Shown here piece after piece: positions 16,036 to 24,415 of a stretch of 64,000 bases of DNA. This DNA is from VXPQ01 sp965248175 (GTDB lineage: Bacteria; Bacteroidota; Rhodothermia; Rhodothermales; VXPQ01). Position 1 is the first letter of the stretch, and the number at the start of each line of letters is the position of its first letter. The notes beneath the pieces were generated by a model. It was not told the origin of the DNA, did not search any database, and saw only the letters and a program-made list of their open reading frames with translations. The stretch is from NCBI GenBank assembly GCA_965248175.1, contig OZ252093.1, positions 1,736,001-1,800,000 on the forward strand. Direction: 5' to 3'. The position numbers were made by a program, and so were the translations under genes.

Positions 16036-17280
16036 TCACGCCATGTTTTCGACCATGGCTTCGCCGAATTCGCTGGTTTTGAGCAGTGTGGCCTCGGCCA
16101 TCTGACGCTCGAAATCGTACGTGACTCGTTTCTGCGCGATCGTTTTTTCCAGGGAAGACACGATGAGGTCCGCCGCCTCGTCCCATCCCATGTACCGCAG
16201 CATCATTTCCCCGGACAGAATGACCGAGCCGGGGTTCACCTTATCCTGCCCTGCGTATTTGGGCGCCGTGCCGTGGGTGGCTTCGAAGACGGCGTGGCCG
16301 GTGTCGTAATTGATGTTGGCGCCGGGCGCAATACCGATGCCTCCGACCTCGGCGGCGAGGGCGTCGGAGATGTAATCGCCGTTCAGATTCATGGTCGCGA
16401 TGACCCCGTATTCATCCGGGCGCGTCAAAATCTGTTGCAGAAAGGCGTCGGCGATGACATCCTTGATGACCGTTCCGTCGGGGAGTTTACACCAGGGACC
16501 CCCTCCAAATTCTTCGGCCCCGAATTCCTGCCGGGCCAGGTCGTATCCCCAGTCCCGGAATCCGCCTTCGGTGAACTTCATGATGTTTCCCTTGTGTACG
16601 AACGTGACACTGTCGTGGCCGCGCTGCCGGGCGTAGCCGATGGCCGCACGCACGAGCCGTTCCGTTCCCTCTCTGGAAATGGGTTTGATGCCGATGCCGC
16701 TTGTTTCCGGGAACCGGATGCTCTTGACGCCCATTTCGTCCCGCAGGAATTTAATGAGCTTTTCCGCTTCCGGCGTACCCATTTCATACTCGATGCCCGC
16801 GTAGATGTCCTCCGAATTTTCCCGGAAGATCACCATGTTCACCTTTTCCGGATGTTTTACCGGGGAAGGGACGCCTGCAAAGTGGCGGACGGGGCGTACG
16901 CAGGCATACAGGTCCAGAATCTGCCGCAGGGCGACGTTGAGCGAGCGAATGCCTCCACCGACCGGCGTGGTCAGGGGCCCCTTGATGGCGACGAGGTACT
17001 GGCGAATGGCTTCGAGGGTATCGTTCGGGAGCCACTCGTCGAATCTGTTTTTTGCCTTTTCCCCCGCGAACACCTCGAACCACACGATTTTTCGCGTATC
17101 CCCGTAGGCATGTCGGACGGCATGGTCGAAGACATGCTGTGCGGCGGCCCATATATCCGGTCCTATGCCGTCGCCTTCGATGAATGGAATGACGGGCCGG
17201 TCCGGCACGTTCAGTCGGCCTTGCTCCATCGTAATGGACTGGCCTTCGGCAGGCGGGGTCAGGTGTGTGTATGCGGGCAT
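16036..17280 (-). CDS. icd: NADP-dependent isocitrate dehydrogenase
   Basis: This 414-residue TCA-cycle enzyme oxidatively decarboxylates isocitrate to 2-oxoglutarate. It has 'FIEGDGIGPDIW' near the N-terminus, the substrate serine loop 'GGGIRSLNVALRQ' (the serine phosphorylated by AceK in E. coli), 'RENSEDIYAGIE', 'VHKGNIMKFTEG' and the NADP-type cofactor loop 'HGTAPKYAGQDKVNPGS'. The ATG at 17280 (MPAYTH) fits homologues better than an upstream frame start at 17340. It is tail to tail with the mannosyltransferase gene, sharing a 48-base gap, and follows the GT2 gene on the same strand. Confidence 0.95.
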   Translation of the reverse strand: MPAYTHLTPPAEGQSITMEQGRLNVPDRPVIPFIEGDGIGPDIWAAAQHVFDHAVRHAYGDTRKIVWFEVFAGEKAKNRFDEWLPNDTLEAIRQYLVAIKGPLTTPVGGGIRSLNVALRQILDLYACVRPVRHFAGVPSPVKHPEKVNMVIFRENSEDIYAGIEYEMGTPEAEKLIKFLRDEMGVKSIRFPETSGIGIKPISREGTERLVRAAIGYARQRGHDSVTFVHKGNIMKFTEGGFRDWGYDLARQEFGAEEFGGGPWCKLPDGTVIKDVIADAFLQQILTRPDEYGVIATMNLNGDYISDALAAEVGGIGIAPGANINYDTGHAVFEATHGTAPKYAGQDKVNPGSVILSGEMMLRYMGWDEAADLIVSSLEKTIAQKRVTYDFERQMAEATLLKTSEFGEAMVENMA

Positions 17281-17391
17281 GTCGTCCGTGAATTGAAAGG
17301 CGTATAGGAATGATTCGACATGCCTGTTAACGCGCAACATGCAGGGGGGGATGCGCGCTTTACATGGAAAGCGTGTAAAATTGCACGGCCG

Positions 17392-18150
17392 TTACAAGCG
17401 CCCGAGCAGTTGCCGCAGGCGGAGTTCCCAGACCTTGAAGGCCGCTTCGCGTACAATCGCCGGGGTCATCTTGGATTGCCCTTCGGTACGTTCGGTGAAG
17501 ATGATCGGGATCTCGAGCAAGACGAATCCCTGGCGCCAGGCGCGGTACTTCATTTCCAGCAGGAAGGAGTAGCCGTTGGAGGTTACCCGGTTGAAGTCGA
17601 TGGCTTCAAGGACGCGGCGATGATAGCACATGAACCCGGCCGTTACGTCCCGGATCGGCAGGCGGGTCACCCAACGTGTATAGACCCCGGCGGAATAGGA
17701 GAGAATGAGGCGGGTAAGCGGCCAGTTCACGACGCGGACCCCCCCTGCGTAGCGCGACCCTATCGCCAAATCGGCCTTGCTTTCGAGCACAGGGGCGATC
17801 AGGCGGGAGAGGTCGGCAGGGTTATGCGACAGGTCCGCGTCCATGCTGCATATGAACGTATAGTTTTGGTCGAGTGCCCAGTCGAAGCCGCGCAGGTAGG
17901 CGGTGCCGAGGCCCATTTTTCCTTCCCGCTCGATCAGCGATATGCGCCGCGGGTGTTTTTTCATGCGCGCCCGTACGCAGTCTGCCGTGCCGTCGGGCGA
18001 GCCGTCGTCGACCACGAGAGCATGCACTTGCTCGGGCAACGTCATGATTTCGTCGAGAACGACGGGGACGTTTTCCGCTTCGTTGTAGGTGGGAATGATG
18101 ACCACGGAGCGGTTCGGATCCGCAGCATCCTGTTTGCGAAGAGGTTCCAC
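17392..18150 (-). CDS. Polyprenol-phosphate mannosyltransferase-like GT2
   Basis: This 252-residue family 2 glycosyltransferase has 'VVIIPTYNEAENV' at the N-terminus, the nucleotide-binding 'VVDDGSPDGT', the catalytic 'CSMDADLSHNP' and 'DVTAGFMCYHRRVLEAI'. It is the size and pattern of dolichyl/polyprenol monophosphomannose synthase, which moves mannose from GDP-mannose to a lipid carrier. It lacks the C-terminal membrane segments of DPMS fusion forms, so it is probably soluble or peripheral. A start at 18150 gives a short polar lead before the first strand. Confidence 0.88.
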   Translation of the reverse strand: MEPLRKQDAADPNRSVVIIPTYNEAENVPVVLDEIMTLPEQVHALVVDDGSPDGTADCVRARMKKHPRRISLIEREGKMGLGTAYLRGFDWALDQNYTFICSMDADLSHNPADLSRLIAPVLESKADLAIGSRYAGGVRVVNWPLTRLILSYSAGVYTRWVTRLPIRDVTAGFMCYHRRVLEAIDFNRVTSNGYSFLLEMKYRAWRQGFVLLEIPIIFTERTEGQSKMTPAIVREAAFKVWELRLRQLLGRL

Positions 18151-18240
18151 GGGAAGCGGAAATCGAAGGAACAGCCTGTCGAAGTGTTTCGATTTTTATT
18201 ATCTTGGTAGGCTACGTATGGCCAAGTCAGGCATCTGACA

Positions 18241-18294
18241 CGGGAGCGGGGCGGCGGTTCCGCGCCGGAGCCGACTCACTGATCACCGCTCCCG
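18241..18294. repeat. Inverted repeat in the intergenic region before pdhA
   Basis: CGGGAGCGG at 18241-18249 is the exact reverse complement of CCGCTCCCG at 18286-18294, 36 bases apart. A smaller CGGCG/CGCCG pair lies inside. The region lies between divergently transcribed GT2 and pdhA genes and could be a structured leader or operator for either. Confidence 0.5.
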
Positions 18295-18380
18295 GGATAT
18301 TAGCGGACAGTTAATTTTACGGAAAGATGAAACCCGCCGGATTCTATCCTGATACAAATGAATTGAAGGCCCCATGCGTC

Positions 18381-18396
18381 GTTTTTTGCAAAAAAC
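18381..18396. promoter_or_regulatory. Perfect 16-bp palindrome just upstream of pdhA
   Basis: GTTTTTTGCAAAAAAC reads identically on both strands and ends 17 bases before the pdhA ATG. Position and symmetry suit an operator for a dimeric repressor controlling the pyruvate dehydrogenase genes. Alternatively it is simply part of an A/T-rich promoter. No regulator gene is adjacent. Confidence 0.45.
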
Positions 18397-18413
18397 TCAT
18401 GCTATGATAAACC

Positions 18414-19580
18414 ATGGCCGGTGAAACGCGGAAAAAAGCAAGGAAACCTGCCGCAGACGGTGAAGCGGAAGGAAACGGGGTTTCGGCTGCCAGCCGGAAC
18501 GGCCACTCCGGAGTAGCTGCGGAGGATGGGGCTGCCTCTGGCGCCGATGAGCCCTTTGTTTATTATCAGGCAGGCGCATATACCCATGAGGAACTCGGGC
18601 TTTCCGGCGATCAGGTACGCGCCATGTACCGTAATATGTTGTTGCAGCGCCGGTTCGAGGAGCGCGCCGCACAGATGTACGGAAAACAAAAGATCGGCGG
18701 CTTTTTACATCTCTATATCGGGCAGGAAGCCGTATCCACCGGGTCGGCATACGCCATGGAGATCGGCAAGGACTCGGTAATCACCGCCTATCGCGACCAC
18801 GGACTCGGTCTGGCGCTCGGCATGACGCCGAACGAATGCATGGCGGAACTCTTCGGAAAAGTCGGCGGCTCTTCAAGAGGCAAGGGCGGGTCGATGCACT
18901 ACTTCAAGAAGGAGCTCAACTTCTATGGAGGGCACGGCATTGTTGGGGCCCACATTGCCGTCGGAGCCGGCATTGCCTTCGCGCACAAGTACAAGGGAGA
19001 CGGTGGGGTGTGTCTGACCTATCTGGGGGACGGCGCCGTAGGACAGGGGTCCTTCCACGAGACCATGAACCTGGCCGCCCTGTACGAAACGCCTTGCGTC
19101 TTCGTGATCGAGAACAACGAGTACGCTATGGGTACGGCCACCCACCGGGCGTTCGCGCAGCCCGACTTTCACCGGTATGGCCATAGTTACGGCATGATCT
19201 CCTCGCTGGCCAGCGGCATGGATATTTTCAGTGTCTACAAGGCCATGTCCGATCATATTGCCCAGGCCCGGAACAACCGCCCGTCGATTCTGGAAGTGCG
19301 CACCTATCGGTATCGCGGCCATTCCATGAGCGATCCGGCGAATTACCGGACCAAAGAGGAACTGGACGCCATGAAGGAAGAAGATCCGATCATTCGTCTC
19401 AAGGGCTACATGCTGGAGCGCGAACTGTCGTCGAACGAGGAGTTTGATGCGGTGGACGACGAAGTCAAACAGGTAGTGATGGACGCGGTCGCCTTCAGTG
19501 AAGCGAGCGATGCGCCGCCCATCCGGGAGATATACGAGCATGTGTATTCGCAGGCCGACTATCCGTTTTTAACCGATTGA
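18414..19580 (+). CDS. pdhA: Pyruvate dehydrogenase E1 component, alpha subunit
   Basis: This 388-residue subunit binds thiamine diphosphate and decarboxylates pyruvate within the cytosolic dehydrogenase complex. The thiamine motif is complete: GDG at residues 205-207 in 'LGDGAVGQGSFHE' through 'IENNEYAMGT' at 232-241. The phosphorylation-loop-like 'YRYRGHSMSDPANYRTKEE' is typical of E1 alpha. About 45 N-terminal residues, rich in Ala, Gly and charged residues, precede the fold and look disordered. pdhB follows after 9 bases. No Shine-Dalgarno is visible before the ATG, as is common in this phylum. Confidence 0.94.
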   Translation: MAGETRKKARKPAADGEAEGNGVSAASRNGHSGVAAEDGAASGADEPFVYYQAGAYTHEELGLSGDQVRAMYRNMLLQRRFEERAAQMYGKQKIGGFLHLYIGQEAVSTGSAYAMEIGKDSVITAYRDHGLGLALGMTPNECMAELFGKVGGSSRGKGGSMHYFKKELNFYGGHGIVGAHIAVGAGIAFAHKYKGDGGVCLTYLGDGAVGQGSFHETMNLAALYETPCVFVIENNEYAMGTATHRAFAQPDFHRYGHSYGMISSLASGMDIFSVYKAMSDHIAQARNNRPSILEVRTYRYRGHSMSDPANYRTKEELDAMKEEDPIIRLKGYMLERELSSNEEFDAVDDEVKQVVMDAVAFSEASDAPPIREIYEHVYSQADYPFLTD

Positions 19581-19589
19581 TCCTCAGAT

Positions 19590-20573
19590 ATGGCTGCATT
19601 GCAACTTCGCGAAGCGATTCGCGCCGCCATGGTGGAAGAGATGGAGCGCGACGCGGGCGTTTTTCTGATTGGGGAAGAAGTCGCCGAATACAATGGGGCG
19701 TACAAGGTCAGTGAAGGGATGCTGGACCGTTTCGGCGCAGACCGGGTACTCGACACGCCGATCAGCGAAAGCGGGTTTTCAGGTCTGGGTGTTGGCGCTG
19801 CGATGGCCGGATTGCGCCCCATCGTCGAGTTCATGACATTCAATTTCTCGTTCGTAGCCTTTGATCAGTTGGTCAACAACGCGGCGAAGATCCGGTACAT
19901 GTCGGGAGGGCAATTCTCGATGCCGATCGTTTTCCGGGGACCGAACGGCGCCGCAGGCCAGCTGGCTGCTACCCACAACTCGGCTGTCGAATCGCTTTAC
20001 TCGTGTTTTCCCGGCCTCAAAGTCGTTGCGCCGTCCAATCCGGACGACGCGAAGGGGCTTCTGAAGTCAGCTATCCGCGACGACGATCCGGTGATTTTCC
20101 TCGAAAGCGAATCGATGTATGGCTTGAAGGGGGAAGTTTCCGATGCCGAAGACTACCTGATTCCTCTGGGTAAGGCCCGCATTGCGCGAGAAGGCGCCGA
20201 CGTTACTATCGTCGCCCATCAGAAGAGTTACTGGCGTGCGCTGGAAGCCGCCGATCAACTGGCCGAAGCTGGTTACGACGCTGAGATCATTGACCCCCGG
20301 ACGATTCGCCCGCTGGATATCGAAACGATCGCGGCATCCGTCAAAAAGACGAACCGGCTCGTCGTTGTGGACGAAAGCAATCCGTTCGCCAGTTTTTCGT
20401 CGGAGGTGGCGTATCAGATACAGGAGCGGGTGTTCGACTGGCTGGATGCTCCGGTCATGCGGGTGACAGCCAAGGACGTTCCGGCCCCGTACGCAAAAAA
20501 TCTGATCGAGTATTACATGCCTCGCGCCGAGGAAATCGTGGCGGCCGCCAAACAAGTATTGTACGCAAACTGA
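19590..20573 (+). CDS. pdhB: Pyruvate dehydrogenase E1 component, beta subunit
   Basis: The 327-residue partner of PdhA opens 'LQLREAIRAAMVEEMERDAGVFLIGEEV' and carries the E1-beta hallmarks 'DTPISESGFSGLGVGAAMAG' and 'RGPNGAAGQLAATHN', the latter placing the active-site histidine. The C-terminal transketolase domain includes 'IDPRTIRPLDIETI' and ends with the E2-contact region 'VPAPYAKNLIEYYMP'. It sits 9 bases behind pdhA and 138 bases ahead of pdhC, so the three genes form one operon, possibly with an internal promoter before pdhC. Confidence 0.95.
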   Translation: MAALQLREAIRAAMVEEMERDAGVFLIGEEVAEYNGAYKVSEGMLDRFGADRVLDTPISESGFSGLGVGAAMAGLRPIVEFMTFNFSFVAFDQLVNNAAKIRYMSGGQFSMPIVFRGPNGAAGQLAATHNSAVESLYSCFPGLKVVAPSNPDDAKGLLKSAIRDDDPVIFLESESMYGLKGEVSDAEDYLIPLGKARIAREGADVTIVAHQKSYWRALEAADQLAEAGYDAEIIDPRTIRPLDIETIAASVKKTNRLVVVDESNPFASFSSEVAYQIQERVFDWLDAPVMRVTAKDVPAPYAKNLIEYYMPRAEEIVAAAKQVLYAN

Positions 20574-20711
20574 GAGTACAGTCCGCCTTCTTGCGATACG
20601 CCTTCCCCGATCCGGAAAACATCCTCGCATCCGTATCCTGCCGGATAAGACTGCACGAAAACCCGCAGAAAAGCGTATCGTTACACAAAGACATAATCTG
20701 ACCGCCGGACC

Positions 20712-22004
20712 ATGCCCATCCCTGTTGAAATGCCCAAAATGAGCGATACCATGGAGGAAGGGGTCCTCGTGGCATGGCTTGCAGAGGAGGGGGACGCTAT
20801 ATCGTCCGGGGATATTATTGCGCAGGTCGAGACGGACAAGGCCACGATGGACCTTGAGGTGTACGACGACGGGGTATTGCTGAAAAAAATCATTCCGGCG
20901 GGTGCTGCCGTACCGATCGGCGGCCTGATCGCTGTGCTTGGCAAGGCCGGCGAAGACATTTCCGGATTGCTTGCCGGGTATGACGGCGCCGCGGGTGCAC
21001 CTGTGGAAGCAGCTACCCCCGAGGCGCCGGCCCCTTCGGCAGGCGATGGGGCCGTGCAGATTGCTGCGGAGGATGTTGCATCGGATACGTCCTCTGCCGG
21101 AGACGACGCCCGTCTCAAGAGTTCGCCGCTTGCTCGCCGCCTGGCTGATGAGCATGGTATTGCATTGCAGCAGGTCGCCGGCAGCGGCCCGGAAGGGCGC
21201 ATTGTAAAGCGGGACGTAGAGGCAGTTATCCGGCAGCATGCGCCTGCTCCGGGTGTCTCGCCGGGATACCGCATGCCGACGACCATGATTGAAATGCCTG
21301 CGGAGGATGTTTCCGAAGCCGTGCGCATTTCGCAGATGCGAAAGACCATTGCCCGCCGCCTTTCGGAGAGCAAGTTCACGTCGCCCCATTTTTATCTGAC
21401 CGTGGATGTGGATGTGGAGCGCGCCGTGGCGGCCCGCGCACGCATCAACAAGCAGGCGGAGGCTGCCGGCGGGGTGAAAATTTCGTTCAACGACCTCGTT
21501 ACGAAGGCCTGTGCACTGGCCCTGCGCGTGCATCCCGCCGTCAATGCCTCCTGGGGCGAGCAGGAGGGCGTGATCCGTCAGCATGGACATGCCCATGTCG
21601 CTGTCGCCGTAGCCATAGACGATGGACTGGTCACGCCGGTTATCCGACACGCGGACCGGAAGGGACTGGCGCAGATCGCCACGGAAACCCGGGAGCTGGC
21701 GAAGCGCGCCCGCGACCGCACGCTGCAGCCGGAAGACTGGGAAGGGTCCACATTTACGACAAGCAACCTTGGCATGTACGGCGTCGAGGAGTTTACGGCC
21801 ATCATCAATCCCCCGAATGCGTGTATTCTCGCCATCGGGGCCATTCGCGACGAGGCGGTAGTGAAGGAGGGGGCGGTTGTTCCCGGCAAGCGTATGAAAC
21901 TGACACTTTCGTCCGATCACCGCGTGGTGGACGGCGCCGTCGCCGCCGCCTTTATCGGGACGGTGCGGAGCTATCTTGAAGAGCCGCTTTCCATGTTGCT
22001 ATAG
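20712..22004 (+). CDS. pdhC: Dihydrolipoamide acetyltransferase (E2) of pyruvate dehydrogenase
   Basis: This 430-residue core enzyme has one lipoyl domain at the N-terminus (lipoylated Lys43 in 'ETDKATMDLE'), an Ala/Pro-rich linker, a peripheral subunit-binding domain at about 138-172 ('SSPLARRLADEHGI', 'GSGPEGRIVKRDVE') and the catalytic acetyltransferase domain. The active-site 'DHRVVDG' has His403 and Asp407. A single lipoyl domain is usual outside enterobacteria. The E3 gene is not in this window. The next gene begins 18 bases later with GTG. Confidence 0.95.
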   Translation: MPIPVEMPKMSDTMEEGVLVAWLAEEGDAISSGDIIAQVETDKATMDLEVYDDGVLLKKIIPAGAAVPIGGLIAVLGKAGEDISGLLAGYDGAAGAPVEAATPEAPAPSAGDGAVQIAAEDVASDTSSAGDDARLKSSPLARRLADEHGIALQQVAGSGPEGRIVKRDVEAVIRQHAPAPGVSPGYRMPTTMIEMPAEDVSEAVRISQMRKTIARRLSESKFTSPHFYLTVDVDVERAVAARARINKQAEAAGGVKISFNDLVTKACALALRVHPAVNASWGEQEGVIRQHGHAHVAVAVAIDDGLVTPVIRHADRKGLAQIATETRELAKRARDRTLQPEDWEGSTFTTSNLGMYGVEEFTAIINPPNACILAIGAIRDEAVVKEGAVVPGKRMKLTLSSDHRVVDGAVAAAFIGTVRSYLEEPLSMLL

Positions 22005-22022
22005 CGCTTTCGGAGCAGCACG

Positions 22023-22832
22023 GTGAGCGGATTCAGGATCGCGCATGTATCGGATTTGCATTTCGGCAAGATTTCGCATCGCGGGGTCGTTGGGGCGCTT
22101 GTCGATGAAATCAACGAGTTGGACGTTGACCTCGTTGCCGTAAGCGGGGATCTGACGCAGCGGGCTCGCATTGTCGAATTCGAAGCGGCTGCCACCATGC
22201 TTGCGGCCCTGCAGCAGCCGGTCGTCGTCGTTCCTGGCAACCACGACGTATCTCCCTGGTGGCAGCCTTTCCAGCGCATTTTTACGCCTTTCGAGCGGTA
22301 TCGCCGGTTCATTCGCTCCGATGTAGCTCCGTTCTTCCGGATGGACGGTGTGGCCGTGCTTGGCCTGAATTCGGCCCGCCGGTGCACGATCAAGGGAGGG
22401 CGCATCGACGAACGCACCTGCGAGGATATCACGCATCGTCTGTCACCCATCCCGTCATCCGTGTTCAAGGTGCTTGTAGTGCATCACCAGTTGTCGCGTA
22501 TGCAGACCCTCTGGTCACATGACGTGGCCCGATCCGCCCCACGCGCCCTCGACAGGGCGGGCGAGGCCGGCGTATCTCTCATCCTGTGCGGGCATCTTCA
22601 TGTTTCCCATGTCGAACCCCTCGAGATTACGCTGGAAACGAATCCCATGCACCGAATTGTGGTTGCTATTGCAGGGACTGCAACCAGTACGCGCGGGCGG
22701 CGTACGTACCGTTCCCGGAATCACTACAATGTGATCGACATTGAAGCAGATTTTTTCTCGATAGAGGGCAGGCAGTATCTGGCGGAAGAAAGCCGGTTCG
22801 TATCGGAGGGTGTTACCCGGTTCAAGCGGTGA
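22023..22832 (+). CDS. Calcineurin-like metallophosphoesterase
   Basis: The 269-residue protein has all five metal-binding motifs of the family: Asp11 and His13 in 'SDLHFG', 'SGDLTQR', 'PGNHD', a histidine in 'VVHHQL' and 'CGHLHVSH'. It resembles the CpdA-like/YfcE group that hydrolyses cyclic nucleotides or phosphodiesters, but the substrate is not readable. GTG at 22023 is the start; it follows pdhC by 18 bases and may be cotranscribed. There is no signal peptide, so it is cytoplasmic. Confidence 0.88.
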   Translation: MSGFRIAHVSDLHFGKISHRGVVGALVDEINELDVDLVAVSGDLTQRARIVEFEAAATMLAALQQPVVVVPGNHDVSPWWQPFQRIFTPFERYRRFIRSDVAPFFRMDGVAVLGLNSARRCTIKGGRIDERTCEDITHRLSPIPSSVFKVLVVHHQLSRMQTLWSHDVARSAPRALDRAGEAGVSLILCGHLHVSHVEPLEITLETNPMHRIVVAIAGTATSTRGRRTYRSRNHYNVIDIEADFFSIEGRQYLAEESRFVSEGVTRFKR

Positions 22833-22932
22833 AGGACACAGACGGTTTTTGCACTGCTCCGTTTTCTTTTCCCGTTTTCGGGGCCTATTTTCCGGCAGGT
22901 ATTTTCCGGTCTCTTCGACAAGGAGGCATCGC

Positions 22933-24378
22933 ATGATCGGTTTCCAAAAGGCAATCTTTTCCGCTGGAACGGGCATAGCGCTGCTTGCCTCATCCGGTTT
23001 TCTGTTCGGTAGTGCCCGTGCACAAGATGCGCCGGTGAAGGTGGATGTCGATTATGCGGCCTTCGCGTACGACGAAGCAGTGTCCCTCGTTGAGGTGTAT
23101 ATCGGCGTCGAGGCGCCTTCCCTGCATTTCGAGGCTACCGAAGCCGATGGTTTCGTAGCGCTTCTGCCGCTGCGCCTCGAACTTGCCTCCAGTGCGGCGA
23201 CGGATACCGGCGAAACCGATGTTGTGCCCGCGTGGGCCGATTCCACGGTGCTGCGCTTTGCGCTTCCCGACACCGTCGGAATGCATTCCGGGCACTATTT
23301 TACGCATCAGATGCGTTCCGCCGTACCGCCCGACGACTATGTGCTGCGCCTGACCGTTCCGAATACACCTGCCCGGCCCGGTCTGCGAATACAGCAAGCG
23401 TTCCCGGTGGGCCGCTTCGAACCGGACGGCGCCCCGGCGCTTTCGGACATTACGCTGGCTACCGGCATTGCGCCGGATAATCGCCGGGAAGATCCCTTCT
23501 TCAAGAACGGCCTCCTTGTTCATCCCAGTCCCAATCGCCTGTTCGGCGAGGGGTTGCGCCGCATGTACTACTATGCAGAAGCGTACGGCGTAGAGGAGAT
23601 AGGCCCCGGGAGCGATACGTACGTCGTCTACACGTATGTGGCGGACGCCAACAGCCTGCTCCCGATTGCCGATCTGGAGAACCGCACCGAGCGCACGGTC
23701 AGATCCCCCGATGTGCTTGTCGGAAGTTTCGATACCAGTGGACTGCCCACGGGATCGTATATGCTCCACATGGTGCTGCTCAACGATCAGAACGAGGGGG
23801 TTGTTGAACGGTCACGGAAGTTTTTCGTGTACAATCCGGGAGTATCCCGTGAGGATCCGGCTGTCCTCGAACTCGACTTTGAGACGAGCTCCTATGCGGA
23901 GATGTCGGAAGATGAGGTCGAACAGGGTATGGATCATGCCCGCCTCATTGCGAACGATATGGAGAGGCGTCGGATGCGGAGGCTATCCGACCTGGACGCC
24001 CGGCGTCGTTTCCTGATGGATTTTTGGCAAAAGCGCGATGACCAGCCCATGACGCCGTTCAACGAATTCAAGGAGACGTTTTATCGACGCGTGCAGTATG
24101 CCAACGACCGGTACACATCGAGCATCGAGGCGGGCTGGCAAAGCGATCGGGGTCGGGTCGTCATCATGTACGGGTTTCCTAACGACATCGAACCACATTT
24201 ATACGATCAGGCAACGGTTCCCTACGAGATGTGGCGGTACAATAACATTCCGGGGCACGGTCAGTCTATTTTCGTGTTTGCGGACGTTACCGGGTTTGGT
24301 AGTTTCGAGTTACTGCATTCCAGTGTCCCGGGCGAGCGATCACTCCCCAACTGGCAATCGACGCTGTATCGTCGTTAA
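22933..24378 (+). CDS. Secreted GWxTD-domain protein
   Basis: This 481-residue exported protein has a signal peptide (hydrophobic residues about 9-27, then 'ARAQ'). A strong AAGGAGG sits 7 bases before the ATG. The C-terminal part has the GWxTD-domain landmarks: 'RRRFLMDFWQKRDDQPMTPFNEFKETFYRRVQYAN' in broken form, 'EAGWQSDRGRVVIMYG', 'PYEMWRYNNIPG' and 'FVFADVTGFG'. In the defining motif Thr is replaced by Ser (GWQSD). The N-terminal half is beta-rich and unrecognised. The family is common in Bacteroidota-type genomes and has no established function. Confidence 0.8.
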   Translation: MIGFQKAIFSAGTGIALLASSGFLFGSARAQDAPVKVDVDYAAFAYDEAVSLVEVYIGVEAPSLHFEATEADGFVALLPLRLELASSAATDTGETDVVPAWADSTVLRFALPDTVGMHSGHYFTHQMRSAVPPDDYVLRLTVPNTPARPGLRIQQAFPVGRFEPDGAPALSDITLATGIAPDNRREDPFFKNGLLVHPSPNRLFGEGLRRMYYYAEAYGVEEIGPGSDTYVVYTYVADANSLLPIADLENRTERTVRSPDVLVGSFDTSGLPTGSYMLHMVLLNDQNEGVVERSRKFFVYNPGVSREDPAVLELDFETSSYAEMSEDEVEQGMDHARLIANDMERRRMRRLSDLDARRRFLMDFWQKRDDQPMTPFNEFKETFYRRVQYANDRYTSSIEAGWQSDRGRVVIMYGFPNDIEPHLYDQATVPYEMWRYNNIPGHGQSIFVFADVTGFGSFELLHSSVPGERSLPNWQSTLYRR

Positions 24379-24415
24379 CGGGAGCGGTTGGTTCGCCGCC
24401 TAAACATTTTCGCTG

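Noticed and set aside
18374..18424. 16-residue frame (MRRFLQKTHAMINHGR) overlapping the pdhA start, as a leader peptide
   Set aside because: It has no ribosome site and no run of a regulatory amino acid; it arises partly from the palindrome.
20067..21920. 617-codon minus-strand frame over pdhB/pdhC
   Set aside because: Antisense to intact pyruvate dehydrogenase genes; Arg/Cys/His-rich and without family motifs.
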